Shown here: positions 1 to 8,578 of the stretch, piece by piece
Numbering within the stretch: position 1 is the first letter of the stretch
How the letters are laid out: every line of letters begins with the position of its first letter
Origin: Arthrobacter pigmenti
GTDB taxonomy: Bacteria; Actinomycetota; Actinomycetes; Actinomycetales; Micrococcaceae
NCBI RefSeq assembly: GCF_011927905.1
Contig: NZ_JAATJL010000001.1
Coordinates: forward strand, 2,294,001-2,358,000
Length of the DNA: 64,000 nucleotides
Direction of reading: 5' to 3'
Translations under genes and position numbers: made by a program
Notes under the pieces: generated by a model
What the model was told of the DNA's origin: nothing
What the model saw: only the letters and a program-made list of their open reading frames with translations
Database searches by the model: none

Positions 1-1037
1 ACGTGCTCATCATCGGAATGGGCCAGGAGTGGGTCTCCCGGACCGAAGTTCACAGCTGGGATTCCCATTGCGCTGAACCGTGCGACGTCGGTCCAGCCGT
101 ACTTCGGTTTCGGTTCTTCGCCGACCGCCGCAACAAACTCCGCTGCTGCAGGGTGGTTCAGGCCAGGACGCGCACCGGCAGCGGCGTCAGTGCGAACAAC
201 GTCGAAGCCCTCCAAGAGACTGCGGACATATTCCTCCGCCTGTTCGGGCGTCTTGTCGGGTGCGAAGCGGTAGTTCACTTCGACGACGGCGCGGTCCGGA
301 ATCACGTTCCCCGCCGTTCCGCCTGTGATCAGCACCGCGTTGAGGCTCTCGCGGAAATCCAGTCCGTCAACCGTTACCGTCGCGGGCTCGTGGTCCCGCA
401 ACCTCACCAGCACCTCCGCAACTCCGTGAATTGCGTTCTCCCCCATCCATGCGCGCGCAGAGTGGGCGGCTCGCCCCGTCGTCGTAACGTCGAAACGGGC
501 GGTGCCATTGCAACCGCCCTCGACCGTTCCGTTGGTCGGTTCAAGCAACACCGCGAAGTCGCCTTGCAACCACTCCGGAAAGCTCCCTACCAATCGGCCC
601 AGGCCGCTCAAGGAAGCTTCCACCTCCTCGTGGTCGTAGAACACGTAGGTGACGTCCCGTGAGGGTTCGGTAAGCGCAACTGCGAGGGCAAGCTGCACGG
701 CAACTCCGCCCTTCATGTCGGTGGCACCGCGTCCATAGAGAACGTCGCCTTCCCACCTGCTTGGCACGGTCCCTCGCGAACCCTGCACGTGCGGGAGGGG
801 AACGGTGTCGAGGTGTCCGGCAAGGATTACCCTCTCCTGCCGCCCCAGATTGGTTCTGGCGATCAGCGAGTCACCCTCCCGGACAACTTCAAGGTGTTCA
901 CAGGACCGGAGCACTGCCCCAACGGCGTCGGCGAGCGCTTTCTCGTTCCCCGAGACGCTCTCGATATCCATGATGTCCGCCGTGAGCTGCGCGACATCGG
1001 CGGTCGGGTCGAGTGTCAATATTTCGGAAGCCGTCAT
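1..1037 (-). CDS. dapE: Succinyl-diaminopimelate desuccinylase, 3' end cut by window edge
   Basis: M20-family metallopeptidase that hydrolyses N-succinyl-LL-diaminopimelate to LL-diaminopimelate and succinate, late in the succinylase route to DAP and lysine. The frame reads leftward from an ATG at 1037 and stays open to base 1, giving about 345 codons, so only the last few residues are missing. The zinc-ligand signatures are present: GHLDTVP (His75, Asp77), [10 protein letters not shown] (Asp107) and a Glu-Glu pair near residues 138-139; near the window edge it reads AHSDDEHV, the usual C-terminal metal-binding histidine region. It diverges from dapD, the enzyme two steps earlier, and dapC lies 6 kb away. 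The shared upstream region holds a tandem repeat. The call rests on motifs and context; another M20 peptidase is unlikely next to dapD. Confidence 0.93.
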   Translation of the reverse strand, partial: MTASEILTLDPTADVAQLTADIMDIESVSGNEKALADAVGAVLRSCEHLEVVREGDSLIARTNLGRQERVILAGHLDTVPLPHVQGSRGTVPSRWEGDVLYGRGATDMKGGVAVQLALAVALTEPSRDVTYVFYDHEEVEASLSGLGRLVGSFPEWLQGDFAVLLEPTNGTVEGGCNGTARFDVTTTGRAAHSARAWMGENAIHGVAEVLVRLRDHEPATVTVDGLDFRESLNAVLITGGTAGNVIPDRAVVEVNYRFAPDKTPEQAEEYVRSLLEGFDVVRTDAAAGARPGLNHPAAAEFVAAVGEEPKPKYGWTDVARFSAMGIPAVNFGPGDPLLAHSDDEH

Positions 1038-1045
1038 GTTTCCAA

Positions 1046-1387
1046 GCGTACTGGGCGAGGGTCCCGGGCCGAGCGCGCGAGGTTTGGGAGCCCAGGAAGC
1101 GCGTACTGGGCGAGGGTCCCGGGCCGAGCGCGCGAGGTTTGGGAGCCCAGGAAGCGCGTACTGGGCGAGGGTCCCGGGCCGAGCGCGCGAGGTTTGGGAG
1201 CCCAGGAAGCGCGTACTGGGCGAGGGTCCCGGGCCGAGCGCGCGAGGTTTGGGAGCCCAGGAAGCGCGTACTGGGCGAGGGTCCCGGGCCGAGCGCGCGA
1301 GGTTTGGGAGCCCAGGAAGCGCGTACTGGGCGAGGGTCCCGGGCCGAGCGCGCGAGGTTTGGGAGCCCAGGAAGCGCGTACTGGGCG
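1046..1387. repeat. 55-bp tandem repeat, six copies plus a 12-bp partial, in the dapE-dapD divergent region
   Basis: The block beginning GCGTACTGGGCGAGGGTC recurs at 1046, 1101, 1156, 1211, 1266 and 1321 with no difference I can see, and a seventh copy breaks off after GCGTACTGGGCG at 1376-1387. Each unit contains CCCAG and CTGGG arms ten bases apart, a GGGTCCC core and a CGAGCGCGCGAG stretch. Open frames run through it on both strands, but they are repeat-driven peptide repeats and not genes. It fills almost the whole gap between the dapE start (1037) and the proposed dapD promoter, so copy number sets the distance between the two genes. Its unit resembles that of the 54-bp array near 60.4 kb. 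Confidence 0.97.
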
Positions 1388-1418
1388 CGAGGTTGCAGGA
1401 TCCCCGGAAGGCTCTCGG

Positions 1419-1424
1419 TAGAAT
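1419..1424 (+). promoter_or_regulatory. Candidate -10 element of dapD, leaderless
   Basis: TAGAAT lies 7 nt before the dapD ATG, so transcription would begin at or next to the start codon. A TTGCAG at 1393-1398 could be a -35 but the 20-bp spacing is long. A GGAGG at 1425-1429 is too close (2 nt) to act as a normal ribosome binding site. Confidence 0.55.
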
Positions 1425-1431
1425 GGAGGCC

Positions 1432-2400
1432 ATGACTGAAACCGCATCCGCTCCCCTGACCGCCTCTGTGCCCGCCGGCCGAACCGCATCCGGTGTCGGG
1501 CTGGCTACCGTAGCCGAGGACGGAACCGTATTGGATGCCTGGTATCCGCAGCCCGTTCTCGGCGCTCTGGAAGGCAGCGATGATCCGCTGCGCGCGGAGT
1601 TGGCTGCAGTCGCAGCCCCCGACGCCCTTCGCGGCGTCACTCAGGAGGTTCTCACAACACAGATCAACCTCGATGATGCGCCATTGGACGCAGCCGATGC
1701 GTACCTGCGCCTCCACCTTCTCTCCCACCGCCTGGTCCAGCCGAACTCGATCAATCTGGACGGCATATTCGGGTTGCTCGCCAACGTGGTGTGGACCAAC
1801 TTCGGCCCCTGCCCGGTCGCCAATTTCGAAATGACGCGGCTCAGGCTGCGTTCCCGCGGCACCGTGGTGGTCTACGGCGTCGACAAGTTCCCTCGGATGG
1901 TTGACTACGTCCTTCCTTCGGGCGTTCGGATCGCGGACGCCGACCGTGTTCGGCTCGGCGCACACCTCGCTGAGGGCACCACTGTGATGCACGAGGGTTT
2001 CGTCAACTTCAACGCCGGCACACTGGGGCATTCGATGGTCGAGGGCCGCATCTCTGCGGGAGTGGTAGTGGGGAACGGCTCCGATATCGGCGGCGGCTCT
2101 TCCATCATGGGCACACTCTCAGGCGGCGGAAAGGCAAGGATCTCCATCGGCGAGCGCTGCCTCCTGAGCGCTCAGGCCGGTATCGGCATTTCCCTCGGCG
2201 ACGACTGCGTGGTCGAAGCCGGCCTCTACATCACGGCGGGCACCAAAGTTACCCTTCCGGATGGCAGCATCGTGAAGGCCGCTGAACTCTCGGGACAGTC
2301 AGGTGTCCTCTTCATCCGCAACTCGACCACCGGCGTCGTCGAAGCGCGCCAGCGCTCCGGGCAGGGTATTGCCCTGAATGCGGCACTGCACGCCAACTAG
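1432..2400 (+). CDS. dapD: Tetrahydrodipicolinate N-succinyltransferase
   Basis: Transfers succinyl from succinyl-CoA to tetrahydrodipicolinate, the entry step of the succinylase DAP/lysine pathway, in the cytoplasm. The 322-residue length suits the actinobacterial DapD group. The C-terminal half shows the glycine-rich left-handed beta-helix pattern typical of hexapeptide acyltransferases ([20 protein letters not shown] and following turns). I chose ATG 1432, where the conserved-looking sequence begins ([16 protein letters not shown]); the frame stays open upstream only because the tandem repeat carries no stop. The next gene starts about 10 nt after its stop, so the two are probably co-transcribed. 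With dapC, dapE and fdxA nearby, most of the succinylase branch is in this window. Confidence 0.93.
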   Translation: MTETASAPLTASVPAGRTASGVGLATVAEDGTVLDAWYPQPVLGALEGSDDPLRAELAAVAAPDALRGVTQEVLTTQINLDDAPLDAADAYLRLHLLSHRLVQPNSINLDGIFGLLANVVWTNFGPCPVANFEMTRLRLRSRGTVVVYGVDKFPRMVDYVLPSGVRIADADRVRLGAHLAEGTTVMHEGFVNFNAGTLGHSMVEGRISAGVVVGNGSDIGGGSSIMGTLSGGGKARISIGERCLLSAQAGIGISLGDDCVVEAGLYITAGTKVTLPDGSIVKAAELSGQSGVLFIRNSTTGVVEARQRSGQGIALNAALHAN

Positions 2401-2415
2401 GTTCCTGCCGTGGTC

Positions 2416-3279
2416 ATGACCAAAGCACAGCGACGACGACGGCGCCGCTTCCGCGCCGCGGGCGTCCTCACCACTCTGGTGGTGGTGGTCGGCGGCGGAA
2501 CCTATCTTGCGATCAGCCAGCTGAATTCCTCGGAGGTTCTGGTGCGGGAGCGGTGCAGCGCCGTCGTTGGAACCACCACCTATGAACTGGCGCCGGAGCA
2601 AACGGCGAATGCCTCCACTATCGCCGGTATCGCGGTGAGCCGCGAACTGCCGCCGCGCGCAGCCTCTATCGCGCTCGCCACGGCGGTACAGGAGTCTGGC
2701 CTGCGGAACCTTGATTACGGTGATCTCGCCGGCCCCGACTCCCGCGGGCTGTTTCAGCAGCGACCGTCGCAGGGTTGGGGCACCGAAGAGCAGGTGCAGA
2801 ATCCGGTCTATGCTGCCGGGGCTTTCTATGACGAGCTGGTGACCGTTCCCGGCTATGAATCCCTGCCGATCACGGAGGCCGCACAGACTGTGCAGCGAAG
2901 CGCCTACCCCGACGCCTACGCGGACCATGAACCGGAGGCACGGGCCTTCGCCTCGGCGCTCACCGGTCAGTCCCCTGCATCCCTCAACTGCGTACTGCGC
3001 AAGCCGACTGAATCGGTTGCCCCTGCGGCCGTTGAAGCGGACATCGCTGCTGTCTTCCCGAACATGCCGGTCTCTCCCGAGGTACAGGGCGTCGTCGTCA
3101 ATGCAACAGGCTCGCAGGGATGGGCTGCCGCACAGTGGGCTGTGGCACACGCCAAGAAGCTGGGAATCACTTCCGTATCCCACGCGGGGCTCCAGTGGGA
3201 ACGCAGCGAAGGCGGCTGGAGCACTTCGGAAACCGAAACCGGGCAGGTTGTCATTACGCTCGCACAAGAATCAGCCTAA
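2416..3279 (+). CDS. Membrane-anchored lysozyme-like protein, conserved in actinobacteria
   Basis: A 287-residue protein with a very basic N-terminus (seven arginines in the first 13 residues), one transmembrane helix (VLTTLVVVVGGGTYLAIS) and an extracellular region. Residues about 60-150 read like a lysozyme/transglycosylase-type fold: ATAVQESGLRNLDYGD, then DSRGLFQQRPSQGWGT with the Glu of QESGL as the likely key acid, and repeated aromatic and AYADHEPEAR motifs. The role is probably cell-wall related, but substrate and activity are unknown. A GTG six bases upstream (2410) is an alternative start. The arginine tract is encoded partly by the 12-mer ACGACGACGGCG at 2433-2444. It is likely read with dapD and converges with the next gene. 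Confidence 0.7.
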   Translation: MTKAQRRRRRRFRAAGVLTTLVVVVGGGTYLAISQLNSSEVLVRERCSAVVGTTTYELAPEQTANASTIAGIAVSRELPPRAASIALATAVQESGLRNLDYGDLAGPDSRGLFQQRPSQGWGTEEQVQNPVYAAGAFYDELVTVPGYESLPITEAAQTVQRSAYPDAYADHEPEARAFASALTGQSPASLNCVLRKPTESVAPAAVEADIAAVFPNMPVSPEVQGVVVNATGSQGWAAAQWAVAHAKKLGITSVSHAGLQWERSEGGWSTSETETGQVVITLAQESA

Positions 3280-3302
3280 GCTGGCCTGTCAGACGTGGAG
3301 TG

Positions 3303-3992
3303 TCAGGCGATGAACTCCACGACCGGCTGGACGTAGCTGCGAAACGCGGTTTCGTCGTCGTGCAGGTCTTCACTGACAAGCAGCATGTCCGGTTCGACGA
3401 ACCAGGCCCGCGTCTCGCTCAGCGGCAGTTCGACGATGTCGAGTGTGAAGTTTCGCGCAGCGCGGCCCAGTTCCAGCTCGCGCTCGCGGACCAACTCGCC
3501 TACGTCCAGACGGGCGCCCCTCGCCATCCGGCTCCGTTCCCGTTCCCGGTGCGCTGCATCATATTCCTCTGTCCACGTCAGCGCGGTGCCGTAGTGGGCA
3601 TGGGTCAGCTGCTGGAGGGCTGGCATCGCCTGGAGCTCCGGAAACTCGGGCGGCGTCGGCACTCTGTGCCCGTTTCCGCGGCCGGCAACAAGCTCATACC
3701 ACCAGGCTTCCCATTCCACCCGAAGCGCGGTCATCCCACCGACGGCATGGACCGCCTGGCGCGGATCCGTGCAATGGACCGACGGCTTCACGGGCGAAAC
3801 AGCAGGTTGGCCGATAACGCCCAGACCCGCACAGTCCCGCAGATACAGAGCGAAGCACATAGACGGCGAGGTACGCACACGCACTTTCCAGGAAGGCTCC
3901 CTGTTCACGCGCATCCGCTGCCCCGGCCTTTCCGCCGGCGTACCCGTCCGGCTTCCATGGGTGGTCTTCCAAGGGTAGACCTGTAGGGCCAA
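3303..3992 (-). CDS. Conserved hypothetical protein, function unknown
   Basis: A 229-residue soluble protein without signal peptide or membrane segment. I do not recognise a characterised family. Notable stretches are a VGGM..LRVEWEAWWYEL segment near residues 83-101, an arginine/glutamate-rich helix around residues 145-160, and an acidic C-terminal part ending in FVEPDMLLVSEDLHDDE. Coding bias and the lack of a better frame on the other strand support a real gene. The start is uncertain: ATG 3992 gives the full frame, while an in-frame ATG at 3914 would remove a poorly conserved-looking 26-residue leader. It converges with the lysozyme-like gene and diverges from galE. Confidence 0.6.
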   Translation of the reverse strand: MALQVYPWKTTHGSRTGTPAERPGQRMRVNREPSWKVRVRTSPSMCFALYLRDCAGLGVIGQPAVSPVKPSVHCTDPRQAVHAVGGMTALRVEWEAWWYELVAGRGNGHRVPTPPEFPELQAMPALQQLTHAHYGTALTWTEEYDAAHRERERSRMARGARLDVGELVRERELELGRAARNFTLDIVELPLSETRAWFVEPDMLLVSEDLHDDETAFRSYVQPVVEFIA

Positions 3993-4015
3993 GGGCTCCA
4001 GAGGTTATCCCGCCC

Positions 4016-4102
4016 AGACTGAAGACTCACTTCGTCTGCACGGTGCCCATATAACTAGCGCCTCCCCGCCCCCCAAAGACTCGCTTCGCTCGCTTCAGGT
4101 CC
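4016..4102. repeat. Solo relative of the CGAGCGAAGCGAGT repeat upstream of galE
   Basis: ACTCGCTTCGCTCG at 4080-4093 is a short palindrome-like core flanked by a C-run before it and AGGTCCCTA after it. The core and the C-rich flank recur in the same order in the 54-bp array at 60.4 kb. A weaker copy, GACTCACTTCGTCTGC, sits at about 4024-4039. There is no gene in this stretch; the galE promoter follows immediately. Confidence 0.5.
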
Positions 4103-4109
4103 CTACGGA

Positions 4110-4115
4110 TAGGCT
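4110..4115 (+). promoter_or_regulatory. Candidate -10 element of galE, leaderless
   Basis: TAGGCT lies 7 nt before ATG 4123 and no Shine-Dalgarno-like sequence is present between them. Confidence 0.5.
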
Positions 4116-4122
4116 TAGACGC

Positions 4123-5136
4123 ATGAAGATTTTGGTTACCGGCGGCAGCGGTTACATCGGCTCACATACAACCCTCGCCCTCCTGGAGGCGGGACACGAC
4201 GTGGTTGTGGTGGACAACCTGTACAACTCCAGCGAGGCGGCGCTGAAGCGCGTGGAGGAACTCGCCGGCCGTCAGCTGACCTTCCAGAAGGTGGATCTTC
4301 TGGACGAGCACGCACTCGACGCCGTGTTCGCCGCCGAGCCCATCGACGCCGTCGTACACTTCGCTGGCCTCAAGGCGGTGGGGGAATCCGTGGAGAAGCC
4401 ACTGTTCTACTACCAGAACAACGTGGGCGGCACGCTGAACCTGCTCCGGGTGATGGACCGCCACGATGTCTGCACCCTGGTCTTCAGCTCGTCAGCGACG
4501 GTCTACGGCGCTCCCGAGGAAGTACCGCTGATCGAGAAGATGCCGTTGGACGCCACCAACCCGTACGGCCGCACCAAGGAACAGATCGAGGACATCCTCA
4601 GCGACGTCGGCGCTGCAGACGGTCGATGGAACATCGCCTTGCTGCGCTACTTCAACCCCGTCGGCGCCCACGAATCCGGCCGGATCGGCGAAGACCCCAC
4701 GGGCATCCCGAACAACCTGCTCCCCTTCGTGGCCCAGGTGGCAGTCGGGCGGCGCGAGAAGGTGATGGTCTTCGGCAACGACTACCCCACGCCCGACGGC
4801 ACCGGGATCCGGGACTACATCCACGTGGTGGACCTTGCGGACGGCCACGTCGCCGCCCTGAACTACCTCACCACGCACTCCGGGGTGCACCGCTGGAACC
4901 TCGGCACGGGCAACGGCTCATCCGTGCTCGAAGTCCTCACCGCGTTCTCCAAAGCGGCCGGACACCAGATTCCCTACGAGTTCGCTCCGCGGCGTCCCGG
5001 CGACGCAGCGGTCAGTTACGCAGATCCCTCCTCCGCGTTGGCCGATCTGGGCTGGTCCGCGCACCGCTCCCTGGACCAGATGTGCGAGGACCACTGGCGC
5101 TGGCAGAAGAACAACCCCCAGGGATACGCCTCCTGA
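4123..5136 (+). CDS. galE: UDP-glucose 4-epimerase
   Basis: Interconverts UDP-glucose and UDP-galactose with bound NAD in the Leloir pathway and for cell-surface glycan precursors. The 337-residue protein has the extended-SDR N-terminus GGSGYIGSHT for NAD binding, a VHFAGLKAVGES segment, the catalytic serine region FSSSATVYG and the YGRTK motif carrying catalytic Tyr and Lys. These match GalE more closely than other epimerases of the family. It stands alone between a divergent unknown gene and a convergent gltA, closed by a strong bidirectional terminator. Confidence 0.95.
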   Translation: MKILVTGGSGYIGSHTTLALLEAGHDVVVVDNLYNSSEAALKRVEELAGRQLTFQKVDLLDEHALDAVFAAEPIDAVVHFAGLKAVGESVEKPLFYYQNNVGGTLNLLRVMDRHDVCTLVFSSSATVYGAPEEVPLIEKMPLDATNPYGRTKEQIEDILSDVGAADGRWNIALLRYFNPVGAHESGRIGEDPTGIPNNLLPFVAQVAVGRREKVMVFGNDYPTPDGTGIRDYIHVVDLADGHVAALNYLTTHSGVHRWNLGTGNGSSVLEVLTAFSKAAGHQIPYEFAPRRPGDAAVSYADPSSALADLGWSAHRSLDQMCEDHWRWQKNNPQGYAS

Positions 5137-5158
5137 TTTCCATCGAGCGGGCGCTGAC

Positions 5159-5210
5159 GACGACGGCGGGCGGTTACCTCGCGCTTGCAAGGTAACCGCC
5201 CGCCGTCGTC
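5159..5210. terminator. Bidirectional terminator between galE and gltA
   Basis: A perfect 21-bp stem (arm 1 at 5159-5179 starting GACGACGGCGGGCGG, arm 2 at 5190-5210) with a 10-nt loop, placed between convergent stops. The arm ends carry the recurring GACGACGGCG motif; the exact 12-mer ACGACGACGGCG is at 5157-5168. Confidence 0.92.
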
Positions 5211-5223
5211 CTTCGATGATGTT

Positions 5224-6507
5224 CTAGCGCGCCGGGTACTGGCGCTCTCCGGCGCCCGTGTACAGCTGACGGGGACGGCCGATCTTGGTCTGGGGATCCT
5301 TGATCATCTCGCGCCACTGGGCAATCCAGCCCGGCAGACGACCGATCGCGAAGAGCACCGTGAACATCTTCTCCGGGAAGCCCATCGCCTTGTAGATAAG
5401 ACCCGTGTAGAAGTCCACGTTGGGGTACAACTTGCGCTCGATGAAGTAATCGTCAGCGAGGGCCTTCTCCTCAAGCCGCATGGCGATGTCGAGCAGCTCG
5501 TCGTTGCCGCCGAGCCGGGACAGGATGTCGTGGGCTGTGGCCTTGACGATCTTGGCCCGCGGATCATAATTCTTGTAGACGCGGTGACCGAAGCCCATGA
5601 GCTTCACGCCGTCTTCCTTATTCTTGACCTTCTCCATGAAGTCCTCGGGCTGCATGCCCTTGGCCTGGATCTCGCGGAGCATGTTGAGCACGGCCTCGTT
5701 GGCGCCGCCATGCAAGGGGCCGAAGAGCGCGTTGATGCCGGCGGAGATCGACGCGAACATATTGGCGTTCGAGCTGCCTACCAGACGGACCGTGGAAGTG
5801 GAACAGTTCTGCTCATGATCCGCGTGCAGGATAAGCAGCAGGTCGAGCGCCTTGACCATCAGTGGGTCCAGATCATACGGCTCGGCCGGAAGCCCGAAGC
5901 ACAGGCGCATGAAGTTCTCGACGAGGTTCATCGAGTTGTCCGGGTACAGCATGGGCTGGCCGATGGACTTCTTGTGCGCGTACGCCGCGATGACCGGGAG
6001 CTTCGCCATGAGGCGGAAGGTGGAGAGTTCCACCTGCTCGTCGTCGAACGGGTCGAGCGAGTCCTGGTAGAACGTCGAGAGGGCCGAAACAGCCGAGGAG
6101 AGCACGGGCATGGGGTGCGCGTCCCGGGGGAACCCGCCGAAGAAGCCCTTCAACTCTTCGTGGAGAAGCGTGTGGCGGCGAATACGCTGGTCGAACGCGT
6201 CCAGTTCCGTTGGCGTGGGCAGGTTCCCGTAGATGAGGAGGTAGGAGACCTCGAGGAAGCTGGAGTGCTGCGCCAGTTGGTCGATTGGGTAACCCCGATA
6301 GCGGAGGATGCCCTCGTCGCCGTCGATGTAGGTAATTGCTGAGGTAGTGGCCGCGGTGTTCATGAACCCGGGGTCAAAGGTAACGGCACCGGTCTGCTTG
6401 AGAAGCTTCGAAACGTCGTACCCGTGGTTGCCTTCTGCCGCGTTGATCAGCGGGAGGCTGAGGCTTCCCCCGTGGTACTGCAGCGAGGCGCCGTTGTGCT
6501 CAGTCAT
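5224..6507 (-). CDS. gltA: Citrate synthase
   Basis: Condenses acetyl-CoA and oxaloacetate to citrate, the entry step of the TCA cycle. The 427-residue length is that of type II (hexameric) bacterial citrate synthases. The catalytic histidine segments are clear: LHADHEQNCSTSTVR and GFGHRVYKNYDPRAK, followed by an Arg-rich C-terminus (RPRQLYTGAGERQYPAR). The ATG at 6507 has an AAGGAG ribosome binding site 6 nt upstream. The leader contains a doubled CTTGTGGA (6516-6523 and 6525-6532) of unknown meaning. It converges with galE. Confidence 0.96.
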   Translation of the reverse strand: MTEHNGASLQYHGGSLSLPLINAAEGNHGYDVSKLLKQTGAVTFDPGFMNTAATTSAITYIDGDEGILRYRGYPIDQLAQHSSFLEVSYLLIYGNLPTPTELDAFDQRIRRHTLLHEELKGFFGGFPRDAHPMPVLSSAVSALSTFYQDSLDPFDDEQVELSTFRLMAKLPVIAAYAHKKSIGQPMLYPDNSMNLVENFMRLCFGLPAEPYDLDPLMVKALDLLLILHADHEQNCSTSTVRLVGSSNANMFASISAGINALFGPLHGGANEAVLNMLREIQAKGMQPEDFMEKVKNKEDGVKLMGFGHRVYKNYDPRAKIVKATAHDILSRLGGNDELLDIAMRLEEKALADDYFIERKLYPNVDFYTGLIYKAMGFPEKMFTVLFAIGRLPGWIAQWREMIKDPQTKIGRPRQLYTGAGERQYPAR

Positions 6508-6635
6508 TGACTCTCCTTGTGGAGCTTGTGGAAAAGCATGCGAGTTTTGCCGATGGTCAGCTAAAACGCTACCGGCAGCAACACCCTCAGCACTAATCGA
6601 AACGTCCGTTGTTGTGCAATAGCAACACAGACCAC

Positions 6636-7775
6636 CTAGGGTTGCAGCCTTCGCACTGCAGCGTCTATACGTTGGTCCGATCCGGTCAGCGCCACACGGA
6701 TGAAACCGTTACCGGCCTCGCCGTAGAAGGTGCCCGGCCCGACAATGATTCCCAGCTCCGCGAACCGTTTCACGGTCAGCCACGTATCTTCCCCCGCTGT
6801 CCCCCACAGGTACAGGCCTGCCTCGGAATGGGAGATCTTGAGCCCGAATGCCTCAAGTGACGGAAGCAGCTGCTCGCGCCGGGCGCGGTATAGATCTTTC
6901 TGCGCTGCGACATGGGAGTCATCGCCGAGCGCAACACGCATCGCTTCCTGGACCGGATACGGCACAATCATCCCCGCGTGCTTGCGGGAATTGATCAGGT
7001 TCGGCATCACAGTGGCGTCCCCTGCAACGAAGGCCGCCCGGTACCCGGCAAGGTTGGACTGCTTACTCAGCGAGTACACGGCGAGCAAAAGGTCAGTCGA
7101 GCCACCGCTCACGCGCTCGTCCAGCACGCTCGGGACCGGCTCTCCACCCGAGGAAGGGTCCCAACTTCCCCACCCGAGCTCCGCATAACACTCGTCCGAG
7201 GCGACCATCGCTCCCAGGCCACGGGCGTCGTCGACAATTGACTTCAGCTCGTTCACGCCCAGCACCTTGCCGGTCGGGTTGGACGGTGAGTTCAGCCAGA
7301 CCAGGCGTACCCTGCTGCGCGTGTCAGGATCCAGTTCAGCCAGGGAATCTGCTGCCACCGGGGTTGCTCCCGCGAAGTGGGCGCCCATGTCATAGGTGGG
7401 ATAGGCGGCGGTCGGGCGAACGACGACGTCGCCTTCCCCCAGCCCCAACAGCGTTGGCAGCCATGCTACGAGCTCCTTGGACCCGACAGTCGGCATGATG
7501 GCCGCGGGATCCAGGTTCGGGACATTACGACGACGGCGGAACCAGCTGCTGACCGCTTCCCGCAACTGGGTGGTTCCATGTGTTGTGGGGTAACCCGGGG
7601 CGTCGGAAGCGCCGCGAAGCGCCTGCTGTATCAGGTCCGGCGTGGGGTCAACGGGCGTGCCGATGGACAGGTTCACTTCGCCGTCGGGGTGCCGTTGCGC
7701 TTCCTGGACATAGGGCGCCATGGCGTCCCATGGATAGTCCGGAAGGCTGAGCCCGAAGGCTCCCTGCAGGCTCAC
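6636..7775 (-). CDS. dapC: N-succinyl-LL-DAP (succinyldiaminopimelate) transaminase
   Basis: PLP-dependent class I/II aminotransferase forming N-succinyl-LL-2,6-diaminopimelate from the 6-keto compound, between DapD and DapE. The 379 residues show GYPTTHGTTQLREAV near residue 76, NSPSNPTGKVLG for substrate and PLP contact, SDECYAELG, and the PLP lysine in YSLSKQSNLAGYRAAF. It begins 7 nt after the stop of fdxA on the same strand; the fdxA-dapC pair is a usual actinobacterial arrangement, which favours DapC over a generic aminotransferase. A run of four arginines (FRRRRNVP) is encoded by the reverse of the 12-mer ACGACGACGGCG. Confidence 0.9.
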   Translation of the reverse strand: MSLQGAFGLSLPDYPWDAMAPYVQEAQRHPDGEVNLSIGTPVDPTPDLIQQALRGASDAPGYPTTHGTTQLREAVSSWFRRRRNVPNLDPAAIMPTVGSKELVAWLPTLLGLGEGDVVVRPTAAYPTYDMGAHFAGATPVAADSLAELDPDTRSRVRLVWLNSPSNPTGKVLGVNELKSIVDDARGLGAMVASDECYAELGWGSWDPSSGGEPVPSVLDERVSGGSTDLLLAVYSLSKQSNLAGYRAAFVAGDATVMPNLINSRKHAGMIVPYPVQEAMRVALGDDSHVAAQKDLYRARREQLLPSLEAFGLKISHSEAGLYLWGTAGEDTWLTVKRFAELGIIVGPGTFYGEAGNGFIRVALTGSDQRIDAAVRRLQP

Positions 7776-7782
7776 GCTGCTC

Positions 7783-8109
7783 TTACGCTTCCTGGTTTTG
7801 AGGCGGCAGCGCGGCGATTATCGGATGGTCCTTGCCCGTGTTGCCCAGCTTGGCTGCTCCGCCGGGAGAACCGATGTCGTCGAAGAACTCGACGTTGGCC
7901 TTGTAGTACTCGGCCCATTCGTCCGGGGTGTCATCCTCGTAGTAGATGGCCTCAACCGGGCAGACGGGTTCGCATGCACCACAGTCCACGCATTCATCCG
8001 GGTGGATGTACAAGGACCGTTCGCCTTCATAGATGCAGTCAACCGGGCACTCTTCGATGCAGGCCTTGTCTTTCACATCCACGCACGGCTGTGCGATTAC
8101 GTAGGTCAC
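7783..8109 (-). CDS. fdxA: Seven-iron ferredoxin
   Basis: Small electron carrier with one 3Fe-4S and one 4Fe-4S cluster. Its 108 residues carry Cys9, Cys17, Cys21 and Cys25 in the first half, followed by the classic CVDCGACEPVCP set (Cys40, 43, 46 and 50), and an acidic tail as in mycobacterial FdxA. The start is GTG 8109 with a GAAGG-type ribosome site upstream. dapC follows 7 nt downstream, and the two are probably one transcript. Confidence 0.95.
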   Translation of the reverse strand: MTYVIAQPCVDVKDKACIEECPVDCIYEGERSLYIHPDECVDCGACEPVCPVEAIYYEDDTPDEWAEYYKANVEFFDDIGSPGGAAKLGNTGKDHPIIAALPPQNQEA

Positions 8110-8279
8110 TTCCCACGCCTTCCCTCGGGTTTGTTTGGCGGCTAGCGGCCAAGGTGTTGCCTTCCAGCCACTGCTCGTTCCGGCCGCGGCTGCCAGCCAT
8201 TGTTGCTTTTCCAGCTTAACGCAACGATCGAAGTGACCGGCATCGCCGGGCGCTGTTCGTAATATGACAGGCTTGAAGT

Positions 8280-8522
8280 ATGGCCCCGCACCCGAAGACC
8301 ATCCTTATGACGCTGCCGCTGGGTAGCCGGGTGGTGGTGCGGTATCGCATCGAGGATGGGCTCACCGATGCGCTCGGTGACCTGGTGGCGAGGGACGGTG
8401 TCAGTTGTACTATCAACGGACGCCGAGGGGCCGTCGTCGTGTCGTTGGATGCCGTAATTGCAGCGAAGCCTGTTCCGCCGCCGCCACCACGTCGCAGTGC
8501 TGTTCCGGGCCGCGGGATATGA
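8280..8522 (+). CDS. Small stand-alone protein resembling the N-terminal domain of Rv0428c-type acetyltransferases
   Basis: An 80-residue protein beginning with the conserved-looking core LPLGSRVVVRYRIEDGLTDALGDL, followed by a short beta-rich stretch (INGRRGAVVVSLDAVIA) and a polyproline plus arginine tail. From memory this core resembles the beta-barrel-like N-terminal domain in front of a GNAT acetyltransferase in Rv0428c-like proteins, but no GNAT domain follows here. The role is unknown; it may bind nucleic acid or act as a partner. It diverges from fdxA. An internal ATG at 8307 is an alternative start. TAATAT at 8260-8265 could be its -10. Confidence 0.6.
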   Translation: MAPHPKTILMTLPLGSRVVVRYRIEDGLTDALGDLVARDGVSCTINGRRGAVVVSLDAVIAAKPVPPPPPRRSAVPGRGI

Positions 8523-8530
8523 CGCTGTGT

Positions 8531-8548
8531 GATTGACTATTGTCAATC
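8531..8548. promoter_or_regulatory. Inverted-repeat operator candidate upstream of the ArsR-like gene
   Basis: GATTGAC and GTCAATC, perfect 7-bp arms four bases apart, sit 30 nt before the downstream regulator. TTGACT within it (8533-8538) could serve as a -35. Short ATTGAC-type palindromes directly before the gene fit autoregulation by an ArsR-family protein. Confidence 0.6.
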
Positions 8549-8578
8549 AGTACGCCATGCTGACGTATGCTTTTGAGT

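Noticed and set aside
898-2031. Frames through the 55-bp repeat giving peptide repeats on both strands, and an N-terminal extension of dapD
   Set aside because: The repeat contains no stop in several frames, so open frames arise trivially; dapE and dapD have natural starts outside it.
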